A stretch of DNA of 9,017 bases, taken from the NCBI GenBank assembly GCA_035762175.1, contig DASTPP010000160.1, positions 1 to 9,017 on the forward strand. Reading direction: 5' to 3'. Positions within the stretch are counted from its first letter, which is position 1; every line of letters begins with the position of its first letter. Source of the stretch: DASTPP01 sp035762175 (lineage in GTDB: Bacteria; Myxococcota_A; Polyangia; Polyangiales; Polyangiaceae). Below are positions 1 through 5,970 of the stretch, in pieces. A program made the translations under genes and the position numbers. The notes under the pieces are model-generated. The model was not told the origin of the DNA, made no database searches, and saw only the letters and a program-made list of their open reading frames with translations.

Positions 1-297
1 CTCGAGCGGCTCGCCAGGCCGAAGCGGGCGCGCCGGGGCAAGCCCGCGCCCGAGCCACAGGCGGCGCCGGGCCTCGCCCTCCTGCCCGCCGTCGAGGGGC
101 CGGGGCGCTACGCCGTGCTCGGCTGGGACGAGCCGGTCGAGCTGCGGGCGACGCGCTACGTCGACCCGGACGGGCTCGTCCGCTACCGCGTGCACCTGCC
201 CGAGGGCGGGGGCTACCGCGTGGTGCTCGTGCGCGAGGCCACCGAGGAAGAGCGCAACGAGGCGGCCGCGCAGGCGGCGAAGGAGCGGGCCCGGTGA
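1..297 (+). CDS. Hypothetical protein, C-terminal part (5' end outside window)
   Basis: The reading frame is open from the first base to TGA at 295-297, giving 98 codons with no necessary start in the window; a GTG at 115 is an internal candidate. The first 25 or so residues are basic and Pro/Ala-rich, like a linker. The rest (from about residue 36) alternates short hydrophobic and charged stretches that look like a small beta-rich domain, followed by a charged Glu/Ala/Arg helix at the C-terminus. Third positions are almost all G or C, which supports coding. The next gene starts inside its stop codon (GTGA), so it is the upstream member of the RusA operon. I do not recognise the family. Confidence 0.7.
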   Translation, partial: LERLARPKRARRGKPAPEPQAAPGLALLPAVEGPGRYAVLGWDEPVELRATRYVDPDGLVRYRVHLPEGGGYRVVLVREATEEERNEAAAQAAKERAR

Positions 298-851
298 GCC
301 CCTCGCTGCCCCCGCTCGCCGGCGTCGTGCGCGACGGCGTCGAGCAGCTGCTCGAGCGGCTGCTCGGCGCCTGCCCCCGCCTCGTGCTCGAGCTGCCCGG
401 CCCGCCCGTCTCGAAGGAGCGGGCGCGCACCTTCGTCGAGGCGACGGGGCTGCCGCCCCAGATGCGGGCGCTCCTTCCGAAGGGCCACCCCGCGCGCGAG
501 GCGCCGGCGTCGGCGATGCGCACCCGCTCGGCGAAGAAGACCGGCGCGTACGAGGCGCACGTGCGCGAGGTGGCGCGCCTGTCGGCCGCCGCCCAGCGCT
601 GGCCGCTCGGGGGCTACCCCGGGGCGCGCTACGTCGTCTTCGCCGACCTCGCCCTGCGCTCGGACGCGCAGGACGCGTCGAACGTGCTCAAGGCCCTCGA
701 GGACGCCCTCAACGGCGTCGCCTGGGCCGACGACCGCTACGTCTGCCAGCCCTGGCCGACCAAGCGCGTGTGCGGCCCGGGCGAGCTGCCCGGGGCGCGC
801 GTGACCATCTGGGCCCTCGGGCCGACGGAGAAAGGGCATATCGATGTCTGA
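294..851 (+). CDS. rusA: RusA-family Holliday-junction resolvase
   Basis: Predicted endonuclease that cuts four-way DNA junctions during phage/prophage recombination. The 185-residue protein has the RusA signature. A beta strand ending in GPPVSKERAR (36-45) matches the family's N-terminal G-x-P-x-x-K-x-R segment. Residues 124-147 follow the pattern D..D..N..K...D..NG.....DD, with D124, D127, N130, K133, D137, N140 and D146/D147; in this family these acidic residues bind the metal and the lysine assists cleavage. It is longer than E. coli RusA (about 120 residues), with about 30 extra residues at the N-terminus and an insert at about 50-85. The GTG start overlaps the previous stop by 4 bases and has AGGAG at 281-285, 8 bases upstream. 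The operon context suggests a phage replication/recombination module. The family assignment is firm; activity is inferred. Confidence 0.88.
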   Translation: MSPSLPPLAGVVRDGVEQLLERLLGACPRLVLELPGPPVSKERARTFVEATGLPPQMRALLPKGHPAREAPASAMRTRSAKKTGAYEAHVREVARLSAAAQRWPLGGYPGARYVVFADLALRSDAQDASNVLKALEDALNGVAWADDRYVCQPWPTKRVCGPGELPGARVTIWALGPTEKGHIDV

Positions 852-1350
852 GAACGAGCGCGCGGGCTGGGAGCGGTGGGGCGACGGCTGGCGCCTCGAG
901 CTCGCCAACGGGGCGGTCTTGCTGCGCCCCTCGGCCGACGGGGGCTTCGTGTCCCTGAAGGTCGCGGGCGACCTGTCCGGCGGGTCGACCGCGACGATGA
1001 GCGCCCGGGCCTTCGCCGCCCTGCAGCGGCTGCCGGTGCTCGGGGGCGAGGCGCCGGCGCCCGCCGGGGGCGAGATCGCGCCGCCCGGCGAGCCCCGCTC
1101 GTGGCACGCGGTCGGCGACGGCGCCTTCGCGCCGCCGTTCGGCACGGTGCGCTCGTGCCGCGGGTGCGGGTGCCTCGTCGTGGGCGGCCCGACGGCGTGC
1201 GGCCGGTGCGCCGCCGACGAGGCCCTGCCGGACGAGAAGGCGCTCGGCGCCGCCGTCGACCGGCTGAAGGAGCGCGGCCTCGTCGACGCCTTCCTCGAGC
1301 GCGTCGAGGCCGAACGGGCGAAGCGCGGGGAAGGGGGCGAGCGTGGCTGA
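844..1350 (+). CDS. Hypothetical zinc-ribbon protein
   Basis: 168 residues, unrecognised family. The first 60 residues look like a small beta-rich domain (alternating Trp/Leu/Val strands after WERWGDGWRLEL). A Pro/Ala/Gly-rich linker follows at about 65-100. Then comes a zinc ribbon made by C105-x2-C108 and C119-x2-C122, with an extra Cys at 110. The C-terminus (130-165) is a charged helix. The ATG overlaps the end of the RusA gene by 8 bases and has a strong GGAGAAAGG at 827-835, which fixes the start. A zinc ribbon beside a resolvase suggests DNA or RNA binding, but that is inference. It sits in the same overlapping + strand operon. Confidence 0.8.
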   Translation: MSENERAGWERWGDGWRLELANGAVLLRPSADGGFVSLKVAGDLSGGSTATMSARAFAALQRLPVLGGEAPAPAGGEIAPPGEPRSWHAVGDGAFAPPFGTVRSCRGCGCLVVGGPTACGRCAADEALPDEKALGAAVDRLKERGLVDAFLERVEAERAKRGEGGERG

Positions 1351-1585
1351 CGTGCTCGACGAGGTGCGGGCCCTCCTGCCGGCCGCCCGCGAGACGTACG
1401 CCCGCCTGTTCGCCGAGCCCGGGGCGACGCCGGCGCGCGTCGCGTGGCGCGTCGCCGGCGACCTGCGCGACACATTGCAGCTGCTCTCGCCCGAGCGGAC
1501 GCGGCGGGCGCTCCTGCTCGCCGCCGCCTGCCTCGTCGACATCGCCGGGCCGCCCCCCGCCGCCCCCGAGGTACCCGAACGATGA
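1343..1585 (+). CDS. Small hypothetical helical protein
   Basis: 80 residues, no family recognised. Apart from a short Pro-rich tail it looks all-helical: an amphipathic helix with Leu/Val/Ala spacing at about 3-22, a second at 31-47, and a hydrophobic helix at 54-68. The GTG start overlaps the previous gene by 8 bases and has a purine-rich GGGGAAGGGGG just upstream (about 1327-1337). The stop TGA overlaps the ATG of the next gene, so translation of the whole set is probably coupled. Codon third positions match the neighbours. A small phage-type accessory protein is a fair guess and no more. Confidence 0.7.
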   Translation: MADVLDEVRALLPAARETYARLFAEPGATPARVAWRVAGDLRDTLQLLSPERTRRALLLAAACLVDIAGPPPAAPEVPER

Positions 1586-2319
1586 GCGCCATGCTGCCCT
1601 ACGAGCGCGACGAGCTGCGCCGGTTCTTCAGCTCGCACTCGGGCGCCACGCTCGGCCTGCACTCGTCGCTCGGGCCCCAGCTCGAGCGCGCCCTGAACAC
1701 CAAGCCCCCCGCCGGCTCGCCGAGGGGCTCGCGCAAGGTCTCGTCGAAGGCGACGCGCTCGCCCTCGTACCCCGACCTCGCCGACCGGCTCGGCTCGGAC
1801 ACCGTCGACTGGCTCCGCATCGACCGGCGCCTCACGCAGGCCGGCTCGCACCCGAAGCGGGCGGGGCTCACGGCCCGCCGGGTGCTCGAGGCGTACCTCG
1901 CGCCCGACGACTCGCCCGAGCCCGTGCTGCCCCTCTACCAGGGCCTCGGGCGCGTGATGCTGCTCACCCGGGCCTCGGGCGACGCGACCGCGGCCGTGCT
2001 CCGGAGGGCCGACGAGGCGGGCCGGAAGGGCGACCGGGAGGCGGCCGCCTGGCTCGCCGAAATCCGCATCGAGGCCGAGGGGCTCGTCGCCTGGGCCGAG
2101 GACGCCTACGCCCGGGCGAGGCCCCGGCCGCAGACGCGCGCCGAGATGGCCGGCGAGCTCGGCAAGGTGCTCGAGGACGCGGCCCGCGACGCCGACCGGG
2201 ACAAGGGCGTCTTCCGCGGCCCCCGGCCGAAGGCGCCCGCGCTGCCGGGGCGCACCGACGGGCAGGGGCGCGTGGTCTTTTCGACGCCGTCGGCGAAGGC
2301 GGCGGGGGGCCGGCGGTGA
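1582..2319 (+). CDS. Hypothetical protein, last gene of the RusA operon
   Basis: 245 residues, no family recognised. The start is the ATG in the ATGA overlap with the previous stop, with GAGG at 1568-1571; the frame stays open further upstream to 1444, but that part is the shadow of the 80-residue gene. The N-terminus (1-55) is polar and Ser/Lys-rich. A segment at about 63-108 has DWLRIDRRLT followed by an Arg/Ala/Leu helix and could bind nucleic acid. The middle (115-175) is Ala/Glu/Arg helical, and the tail is Pro/Arg/Lys-rich and probably disordered. Composition and spacing tie it to the resolvase operon. Its stop lies in the loop of a strong inverted repeat that probably ends the transcript. 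Confidence 0.78.
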   Translation: MSAMLPYERDELRRFFSSHSGATLGLHSSLGPQLERALNTKPPAGSPRGSRKVSSKATRSPSYPDLADRLGSDTVDWLRIDRRLTQAGSHPKRAGLTARRVLEAYLAPDDSPEPVLPLYQGLGRVMLLTRASGDATAAVLRRADEAGRKGDREAAAWLAEIRIEAEGLVAWAEDAYARARPRPQTRAEMAGELGKVLEDAARDADRDKGVFRGPRPKAPALPGRTDGQGRVVFSTPSAKAAGGRR

Positions 2320-2339
2320 AGACGCGTTCGCCGGCCCCC
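2305..2339 (+). terminator. Strong hairpin around the operon's stop codon
   Basis: A perfect 11-bp inverted repeat: left arm GGGGGCCGGCG (2305-2315), right arm CGCCGGCCCCC (2329-2339), with a 13-base loop containing the TGA stop at 2317-2319. There is no T-run after it, so it is not a textbook intrinsic terminator. Its position at the end of five coupled genes suggests transcription termination or protection of the 3' end. Confidence 0.6.
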
Positions 2340-2364
2340 GAAGTCGGTCGACGGGCGGGGCGTG

Positions 2365-2390
2365 TATAAAGGTTTAGAACTCTATCTATG
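2365..2390. promoter_or_regulatory. AT-rich patch, possible promoter or junction
   Basis: Twenty-six bases beginning TATAAAGG and ending TCTATCTATG stand out in otherwise GC-rich DNA. TATAAA and TATCTAT resemble -10 elements, but I see no matching -35 at good spacing on either strand. It could equally be a scar at the edge of the inserted cargo. Confidence 0.25.
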
Positions 2391-2679
2391 TGAAGCGGGG
2401 TGTCCCGAGAAGACGGCCGGGCCTCCGAAGCCCGCCTCGGCTCTGTGGTGGCCCGAAGCCGCGGCTGGCGCAGTGCTTGCATTGCCACCCCCCCAGTTTC
2501 CAGATTCGCGGTCCGGAGCGGCCGCCGGCGGCTTGGTGCAGAACGACGAGCACGAAGTGGGCCCGTATCCGAGCGGCGGTGTATGGCTGCCACCGTGAGC
2601 GCGGCGAGCGCCTCGCGCGGGGCCGGCGGGCCAGTCCACTGAACATGCTCTGGCGGAACACTCTCTAACTGATTTACTC

Positions 2680-2684
2680 AGGAG
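2680..2684 (+). promoter_or_regulatory. Ribosome-binding site AGGAG
   Basis: AGGAG lies 7 bases before the ATG at 2692 in a relatively AT-rich leader. It fixes the start of the SH3-like lipoprotein and is much closer to consensus than the sites of the two DUF4062-like genes. Confidence 0.75.
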
Positions 2685-2691
2685 ATTCGAG

Positions 2692-3156
2692 ATGAAATCT
2701 ATTAAAGTGGTTGGCATTTCGTTGACGTCCCTTGCGGCAATCATGCTCGGTGGCTGTGCTGGTGCCGAGCCCATCGAAAGCGATGAGGCCCTGGACGCGC
2801 AGGTCACGGCAGAGAAGGAGACAACGGAAGTGGCGGCAGCGCTGAAAGCGCCTTCACCCGAAGAATCATCGAGTGTGTCCGACGCCAGTGCAACCGCCGC
2901 CTACTCCACCCATTGCGCGACCGGTCGGATCGCGTCGATCGCCAACAACTTGCCAATCCGGTGGGAACCCTTCGTGGACTCGCCACCCTTCACCACGGCC
3001 CAGAAGGGCTACCAGTACAACTGCGTCCAGAACAGCTACGCGTTGGGTGATCGTTACACGGCTTGCGGTGTCAGCAATGCCAACGGCTGGATCCTCATCG
3101 ACTTCGGTGGCGGCGACATCGGCTTCACTTACATGACATGCGTCAAGGACGTCTGA
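2692..3156 (+). CDS. Secreted lipoprotein with SH3-like C-terminal domain
   Basis: 154 residues. MKSIK followed by a hydrophobic stretch and the lipobox LGGC (C22) is a clear type II signal peptide, so the mature protein should be lipid-anchored outside the inner membrane. Residues 23-70 are acidic, Ala/Ser-rich and probably a flexible tether. The C-terminal domain (about 74-154) has four cysteines (75, 111, 125, 150), enough for two disulfides. Its order of strands, with NNLPIR near the start, a TACG segment, then NGWILI and a final C-V-K-D, resembles bacterial SH3-like domains that bind cell-wall peptides. The domain call is from pattern, not search. Codon use is less GC-biased than the arms, so it belongs to the accessory centre. 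It appears to be transcribed alone. Confidence 0.8.
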   Translation: MKSIKVVGISLTSLAAIMLGGCAGAEPIESDEALDAQVTAEKETTEVAAALKAPSPEESSSVSDASATAAYSTHCATGRIASIANNLPIRWEPFVDSPPFTTAQKGYQYNCVQNSYALGDRYTACGVSNANGWILIDFGGGDIGFTYMTCVKDV

Positions 3157-3186
3157 GGCGAACCATTGCGCCTAAGGCGACGCCTC
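3155..3186 (+). terminator. Weak nested hairpin after the SH3-like lipoprotein
   Basis: GAGGCG (3155-3160) pairs with CGCCTC (3181-3186), and inside it CGCC (3169-3172) pairs with GGCG (3176-3179) around a TAA loop. It begins within the stop codon and has no T-run. Position makes it a possible terminator; stem strength is modest. Confidence 0.25.
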
Positions 3187-3253
3187 GTCTGACGTGACCA
3201 ATGTGTGAAAGGACGAGGACACGAGCTGAACGGCACCGCCTTCTTCTCCTAAC

Positions 3254-3454
3254 TCACCTCACCGCAACGAGCCGCCAGCGCTGCCCCCTGTCGTCGAGCC
3301 AGGCCCCGACGCAAGGGGCGCCCGGGGCTGGCCGCACGAGGTGCAGCTCGAGGGCGACGTCGGCGACGGGCTCGAGCTCGAGCACGCCGAGCAGGCGTGG
3401 CGAGGTCGGGTGGCGGAGGGCGGCGCGGGGGAACCAGCGGGGGCGAAGGGCCAT
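3254..3454 (-). CDS. Small hypothetical protein with arm-like codon use
   Basis: 66 residues read from an ATG at 3454 to TGA at 3254-3256 on the minus strand. Nearly every codon ends in G or C, and CTC-GAG pairs recur, exactly as in the two arms but unlike the DUF4062-like genes. The protein looks folded: an Arg/Pro/Trp-rich start, then strands LLGVLELEP and ALELHLVRP, and a final GAWLDDRGQRWRLV. The frame stays open upstream to about 3652, so the start is uncertain, and the upstream purine run (GAAGGG) is a poor site. It may be a stray phage-type gene or a fragment of one left inside the cargo. Family unknown. Confidence 0.5.
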   Translation of the reverse strand: MALRPRWFPRAALRHPTSPRLLGVLELEPVADVALELHLVRPAPGAPCVGAWLDDRGQRWRLVAVR

Positions 3455-3524
3455 GAGGGCCCTTCGGCCAGCGTCCGGGCCGGTTGCCTGAATTCGCGCC
3501 CCGAAGATCGACCTACCCCGCCCG

Positions 3525-3533
3525 TGGTAGCCT
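3525..3533 (+). promoter_or_regulatory. Possible extended -10, near-leaderless start
   Basis: TGGTAGCCT reads as an extended -10 (TG-N-TAGCCT) 8 bases before the ATG at 3542, with no good -35. Transcription from it would begin within a few bases of the ATG, giving a leaderless or nearly leaderless mRNA. This agrees with the lack of a ribosome-binding site in front of that gene. Confidence 0.35.
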
Positions 3534-3541
3534 CGGCCGCC

Positions 3542-4447
3542 ATGAGCGGGCGGGTAGCGCGGCGGGCGGGGTGGTCGGTTGCGTGGGCGGCGTTCGTTGG
3601 GGCCGCCGGGTGTCAGGTGCTCTTCGGCGTTGATTTGTCGGACGAGAGCCAAGGGGGCGCCACGGGCGCGGGGGGGGAGGCCGGCGCGAGGCGAATGGCG
3701 GGTACGGGCAGCGGGGGCGTGGGCGGCGGGAGCCTGGGCGGCGCCTGCGGCGCCTGCACGCAGGGCGTGGCCTCGTGCGGCGCCGAGCGGCAGGCCTGTC
3801 TCTTGGCGCCGGGCTGCGCCGCGCTCGAGGTTTGCGCCCGCGATCAGCGTTGCCTCGACGAGCCCGACTCGTTCTCGGCCTTCGCCTGCCTCGACCGCTG
3901 CTCGACCCTCACCTCGGGCTCCGACGAAGACGTGGCGCTCTGGCAGGCCTACGCCACCTGCGCCGCGTGCGACCCAGGGTGCGGCGCGCTCTGCCCGGCC
4001 GCCGGGCCGCTTTGCAGCGCGGCGGGCGCAGGCGGCTCCGGGGCGGGCGGTGTGGGCACGGGCGGGACCGGGGGCTCAGGCGGGACCGGGGGCTCAGGCG
4101 GTACGGGTGGCAACGACCCTGTCGCGGCGAAGGCCTGTCAGGACAATTGCCGCGACAACCACAACAACTCCGGAAGCCCTGTTACGAAAGCGGCGTTCGA
4201 ACTCTATTTCGACGGGGTAGACGCCTGCGGCTGCACCGTGGGCGATTCGTCGACTTGCGCGGACGAGTGCGGCAACAGCTGCAACATCGAAGTGTCCAAC
4301 TTCACCTCCCAATCGGCGCAGTGCATCGCCTGCTACATCAAGGCGTACGGCTTCAACAGCGAATGCGACAGTATCGAGATTAGCTGCCAAGCTGACAGCG
4401 ATTGCGAGAGCTTCGCCAACTGCCTTGCGCTGTGCCCCGAGCCATGA
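3542..4447 (+). CDS. Cys-rich, Gly-rich outer lipoprotein (myxobacterial type)
   Basis: 301 residues. The start is the ATG at 3542: it opens an Arg-rich n-region, a hydrophobic core and the lipobox AAGC (C24). The frame is open back to 3341, but that part has no signal. After C24 come a Gly/Ala/Ser/Thr linker (37-67), a first cysteine cluster (69-158, about 14 Cys), a second linker built of GTGGSG repeats (about 164-190), and a second cluster (199-298) with many Asn, Asp and Cys. Such two-cluster surface lipoproteins with low-complexity linkers are frequent in Polyangiales; function is unknown. The codon use of the last 100 residues is less GC-biased than the first 190, which hints at a mosaic origin. 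Its end overlaps the next small frame. Confidence 0.82.
   Translation: MSGRVARRAGWSVAWAAFVGAAGCQVLFGVDLSDESQGGATGAGGEAGARRMAGTGSGGVGGGSLGGACGACTQGVASCGAERQACLLAPGCAALEVCARDQRCLDEPDSFSAFACLDRCSTLTSGSDEDVALWQAYATCAACDPGCGALCPAAGPLCSAAGAGGSGAGGVGTGGTGGSGGTGGSGGTGGNDPVAAKACQDNCRDNHNNSGSPVTKAAFELYFDGVDACGCTVGDSSTCADECGNSCNIEVSNFTSQSAQCIACYIKAYGFNSECDSIEISCQADSDCESFANCLALCPEP
4063..4098 (+). repeat. Two perfect 18-bp tandem repeats in the Gly-rich linker
   Basis: An 18-bp unit beginning CGGGACCGG occurs at 4063-4080 and 4081-4098 without a mismatch, and a third, shortened and altered unit follows to about 4110. It encodes GTGGSG steps, so gain or loss of units would lengthen or shorten the linker without changing frame. 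Confidence 0.85.
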
Positions 4448-4649
4448 GCCCGCTAGGCCCCCGGCCTCGCCCGCCGCATCCGCCGCCGTGTGCCTCGCCC
4501 TCGCCGCGGCCTGCTCCCGCCCGTCCGACCCGCTCGTGCCCTACGCCGGGCCCCGAACCGTCCGCGGCCGCGAGGCCGACACGAAGGTCTGCGACGGGGG
4601 GTGGGCGTTCGAGTGCCCGTACGACCCCGCCGAGGGCCGGTGCGCGTAG
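4425..4649 (+). CDS. Tiny Cys-containing lipoprotein, unit 1 (intact)
   Basis: 74 residues if started at TTG 4425; a GTG at 4488 is the other candidate, and the true start is open. The frame has nearly pure G/C third positions. A hydrophobic stretch AAVCLALAAAC ends at C30 and could be a lipobox of weak form (AAAC). The mature tail is only about 44 residues, Pro/Arg/Asp-rich, with three cysteines at 56, 64 and 73 and a closing CPYDPAEGRCA. The first 23 bases overlap the previous lipoprotein gene. A related but broken copy lies at 5971-6172, also just upstream of a DUF4062-like gene, so the two genes have travelled together. I do not recognise the family. Confidence 0.55.
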   Translation: MRCAPSHEPARPPASPAASAAVCLALAAACSRPSDPLVPYAGPRTVRGREADTKVCDGGWAFECPYDPAEGRCA

Positions 4650-4651
4650 CG

Positions 4652-4670
4652 CTCGCCCTGCCGGGGCGAG
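4652..4670 (+). terminator. GC-rich hairpin after the tiny lipoprotein, unit 1
   Basis: CTCGCCC (4652-4658) and GGGCGAG (4664-4670) form a perfect 7-bp stem with loop TGCCG, two bases after the TAG stop. There is no T-run. The same place in unit 2 (6138-6164) also has a hairpin that keeps the central CCCTG-Y-CGGGG but has different outer pairs. Confidence 0.5.
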
Positions 4671-4722
4671 CCCGCGGCGAGGGGGCCGGTGGCGGCGGGA
4701 GGGCGTGCGGGCGGTGAGTTAT

Positions 4723-4752
4723 TTGACCTGGCCGCCCCGTCGGGCGTAGGCA
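4723..4752 (+). promoter_or_regulatory. Candidate promoter of the first DUF4062-like gene
   Basis: TTGACC (4723-4728), an 18-base gap, then TAGGCA (4747-4752). The same layout recurs before the second copy as TTGGCC-18-TAGCGC (6222-6251), and AACCATCATC follows shortly after in both. Conservation in otherwise diverged intergenic DNA supports a regulatory role; the -10 matches are weak. Confidence 0.4.
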
Positions 4753-4806
4753 CGTAACCATCATCAACGCGGGCCTCGGTTCAGGCCAGCGAGCTCGGGG
4801 GCCTCC

Positions 4807-5796
4807 ATGCCGAAGAACGTTCTGACCTACAAGTGCCTAATTATCTCGCCTTCGGACGTAACCCCAGAGCGCAACGCGGTTGAGAGTGCCATCGAAGAGT
4901 GGAACAAGACGTCCGGGCGCACCATGGACGTGAGGATCGAATGCGTGCGCTGGGAAAAGGACGCACAGCCCGGGCTCTCCGAAGCCCCTCAGGATGCCAT
5001 CAATAGGCAACTGGTCGACGACTCCGACATGGGCATTGCGATATTCTGGAGCAGATTGGGTACACCCACGAAGACCCACCCGTCGGGCTCCGTCGAGGAA
5101 ATAGAACGGTTGCTCGCGAAGAAAAGCAACATAATGCCTTATATGTGTGAGAGGAACGTTCCCAAGGCAAAAATCGACCCGGAACAAATAGCTGCCGTGC
5201 GTCGTGTCGAGGCGGACTTTCAAAAGAGAGGCCTCTTGGGGACCTTCAAAAATCCTAACGATTTGGCTGCCAAGATAAGGCATGACCTTACCGGCTTCAT
5301 GATGTCGCTAAAAGCAAGAACGCATCCTTTGGCCCCGGTCGCCCCGGTCAGCACCGCAGAAGTGGCACCAGTTCCTAACATCCGCGTGCAGATTTATCAC
5401 ATGGAATTGATCGGCGGCGGAGAACGTGAGCCCGCGCTCTTTATAAAGGTAGAGAACCACTCTCCGGGAAACTTCTACTTTTCCGGCATTTCCATTGAAA
5501 TGTCCGATAGCATGAGCTTGGCCTTTACCAGGGATATTTCCGGACAGGTTGTGGTGTATCCACCGTTGATCGAGTCTGCTAACTCATTTGAGTTGCGCAT
5601 CTCCGGGAGAGATCTTGTTGAAGCACTCGGCGACAGAGAGCCGCTTCATGCGGTTGCTACTGACAAGATCAGCCGCACCTACAAGTCGGAACCCGGAAAG
5701 CTCCAGGAACTGGTAGACGGCATACGCCGCGACCTTGCCCTCGCCACCATTGAGAAAGCAAGCGATCCGACGAAGCGGCCTTCGCGCCGACGCTAG
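4807..5796 (+). CDS. DUF4062/TIR-like protein with C-terminal beta-sandwich-like domain, copy 1
   Basis: 329 residues. N-terminal domain (about 5-165): strand YKCLIISPSDV (8-18) followed by ER, the form of DUF4062-like domains; strand CVRWE (46-50); DDSDMGIAIFW (71-81); GTPT (85-88); and SGSVEEIE (93-100). This resembles the TIR / nucleoside deoxyribosyltransferase fold, in which a Glu after such a Gly segment is catalytic; E97 or E98 would be the candidate. These domains often serve as effector or signalling parts of bacterial conflict proteins. A Pro/Val/Ala linker (172-190) leads to an Ig-like beta domain (191-290) with LFIKVENHS, then a charged helix and a basic tail. No signal peptide or membrane segment, so cytosolic. 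The ATG is supported by the paralogue; only a poor GGGGG precedes it. G+C is clearly lower than in the arms. Function as a defence protein is inferred. Confidence 0.85.
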   Translation: MPKNVLTYKCLIISPSDVTPERNAVESAIEEWNKTSGRTMDVRIECVRWEKDAQPGLSEAPQDAINRQLVDDSDMGIAIFWSRLGTPTKTHPSGSVEEIERLLAKKSNIMPYMCERNVPKAKIDPEQIAAVRRVEADFQKRGLLGTFKNPNDLAAKIRHDLTGFMMSLKARTHPLAPVAPVSTAEVAPVPNIRVQIYHMELIGGGEREPALFIKVENHSPGNFYFSGISIEMSDSMSLAFTRDISGQVVVYPPLIESANSFELRISGRDLVEALGDREPLHAVATDKISRTYKSEPGKLQELVDGIRRDLALATIEKASDPTKRPSRRR

Positions 5797-5840
5797 CGCC
5801 GCTTTTCAAGCCGCCTCGTACGGGGGCACAAAACGGGAAA

Positions 5841-5862
5841 GCCCCGCCGTCGAAGGCGGGGC
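5841..5862 (+). terminator. Terminator hairpin of the first DUF4062-like gene
   Basis: GCCCCGCC (5841-5848) and GGCGGGGC (5855-5862) form a perfect 8-bp stem with loop GTCGAA, preceded by AAA and followed by GCTTGGG. It lies 44 bases after the stop. A related hairpin ends unit 2. Confidence 0.65.
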
Positions 5863-5901
5863 GCTTGGGTACGTTCCCGGGCAACCACCGGCGGGGGCGG
5901 C

Positions 5902-5925
5902 CGAAGGGCAGGCAGGCGCCCTTCG
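5902..5925 (+). terminator. Second hairpin between the two units
   Basis: CGAAGGGC (5902-5909) pairs with GCCCTTCG (5918-5925) around an 8-base loop, followed by TTCCG. It lies in the roughly 90-base spacer between the units and has no counterpart that I can see before unit 1. It could be a back-up terminator or the edge of an older element. Confidence 0.4.
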
Positions 5926-5970
5926 TTCCGCCTCGACCCCTCCGCCGCACTGCTCCTCGCCCCCGACGCC

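Larger units (their letters stand above)
2340..2691. other. Gene-free boundary region, mixed composition
   Basis: I find no convincing gene here. Several frames are open on both strands, but none has a clear ribosome-binding site or the G/C third-position pattern of the neighbours. A sharp AT-rich patch at 2365-2390 breaks the GC-rich background just after the operon hairpin. This is where composition changes from the phage-like left arm to the accessory centre, so it may be a junction or the remnant of an insertion. The 3' part must hold the leader of the lipoprotein gene at 2692. Confidence 0.4.
4481..5875 (+). repeat. Duplicated unit, copy 1
   Basis: Contains the tiny lipoprotein, a hairpin, a promoter-like region, the first DUF4062-like gene and its terminator. 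It aligns in order with 5964-7310. The two large genes start 1500 bases apart. Similarity begins near the lipoprotein signal sequence (4481 versus 5964) and can be followed through the terminator. Ends are approximate, judged by eye. The copies have diverged well beyond sequencing error, so the duplication is old or the copies arrived separately. Confidence 0.8.

Noticed and set aside
213..1851. Very long open frames on the minus strand opposite the RusA operon
   Set aside because: They are Arg/Ala/Pro/Gly-rich translations typical of antisense frames in high-G+C genes, and the + strand frames have family motifs, ribosome-binding sites and coupled overlaps.
876..2369. 497-codon + frame spanning three genes
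   Set aside because: Its product is a low-complexity Arg/Gly/Pro chain; the three genes in other frames have sensible composition and correct starts.
2362..2668. Several 78-92 codon frames in the boundary region, and a minus-strand frame with a W-x-C-K-H-C segment
   Set aside because: No ribosome-binding site, no consistent third-position bias, and no family that I can recognise; they overlap one another on both strands.
4444..4749. ATG frame that starts in an ATGA overlap with the Cys-rich lipoprotein
   Set aside because: The overlap is attractive, but the product is Pro/Arg/Ser low complexity. The other frame here carries the signal-like segment, the cysteines and the relationship to the broken copy in unit 2.
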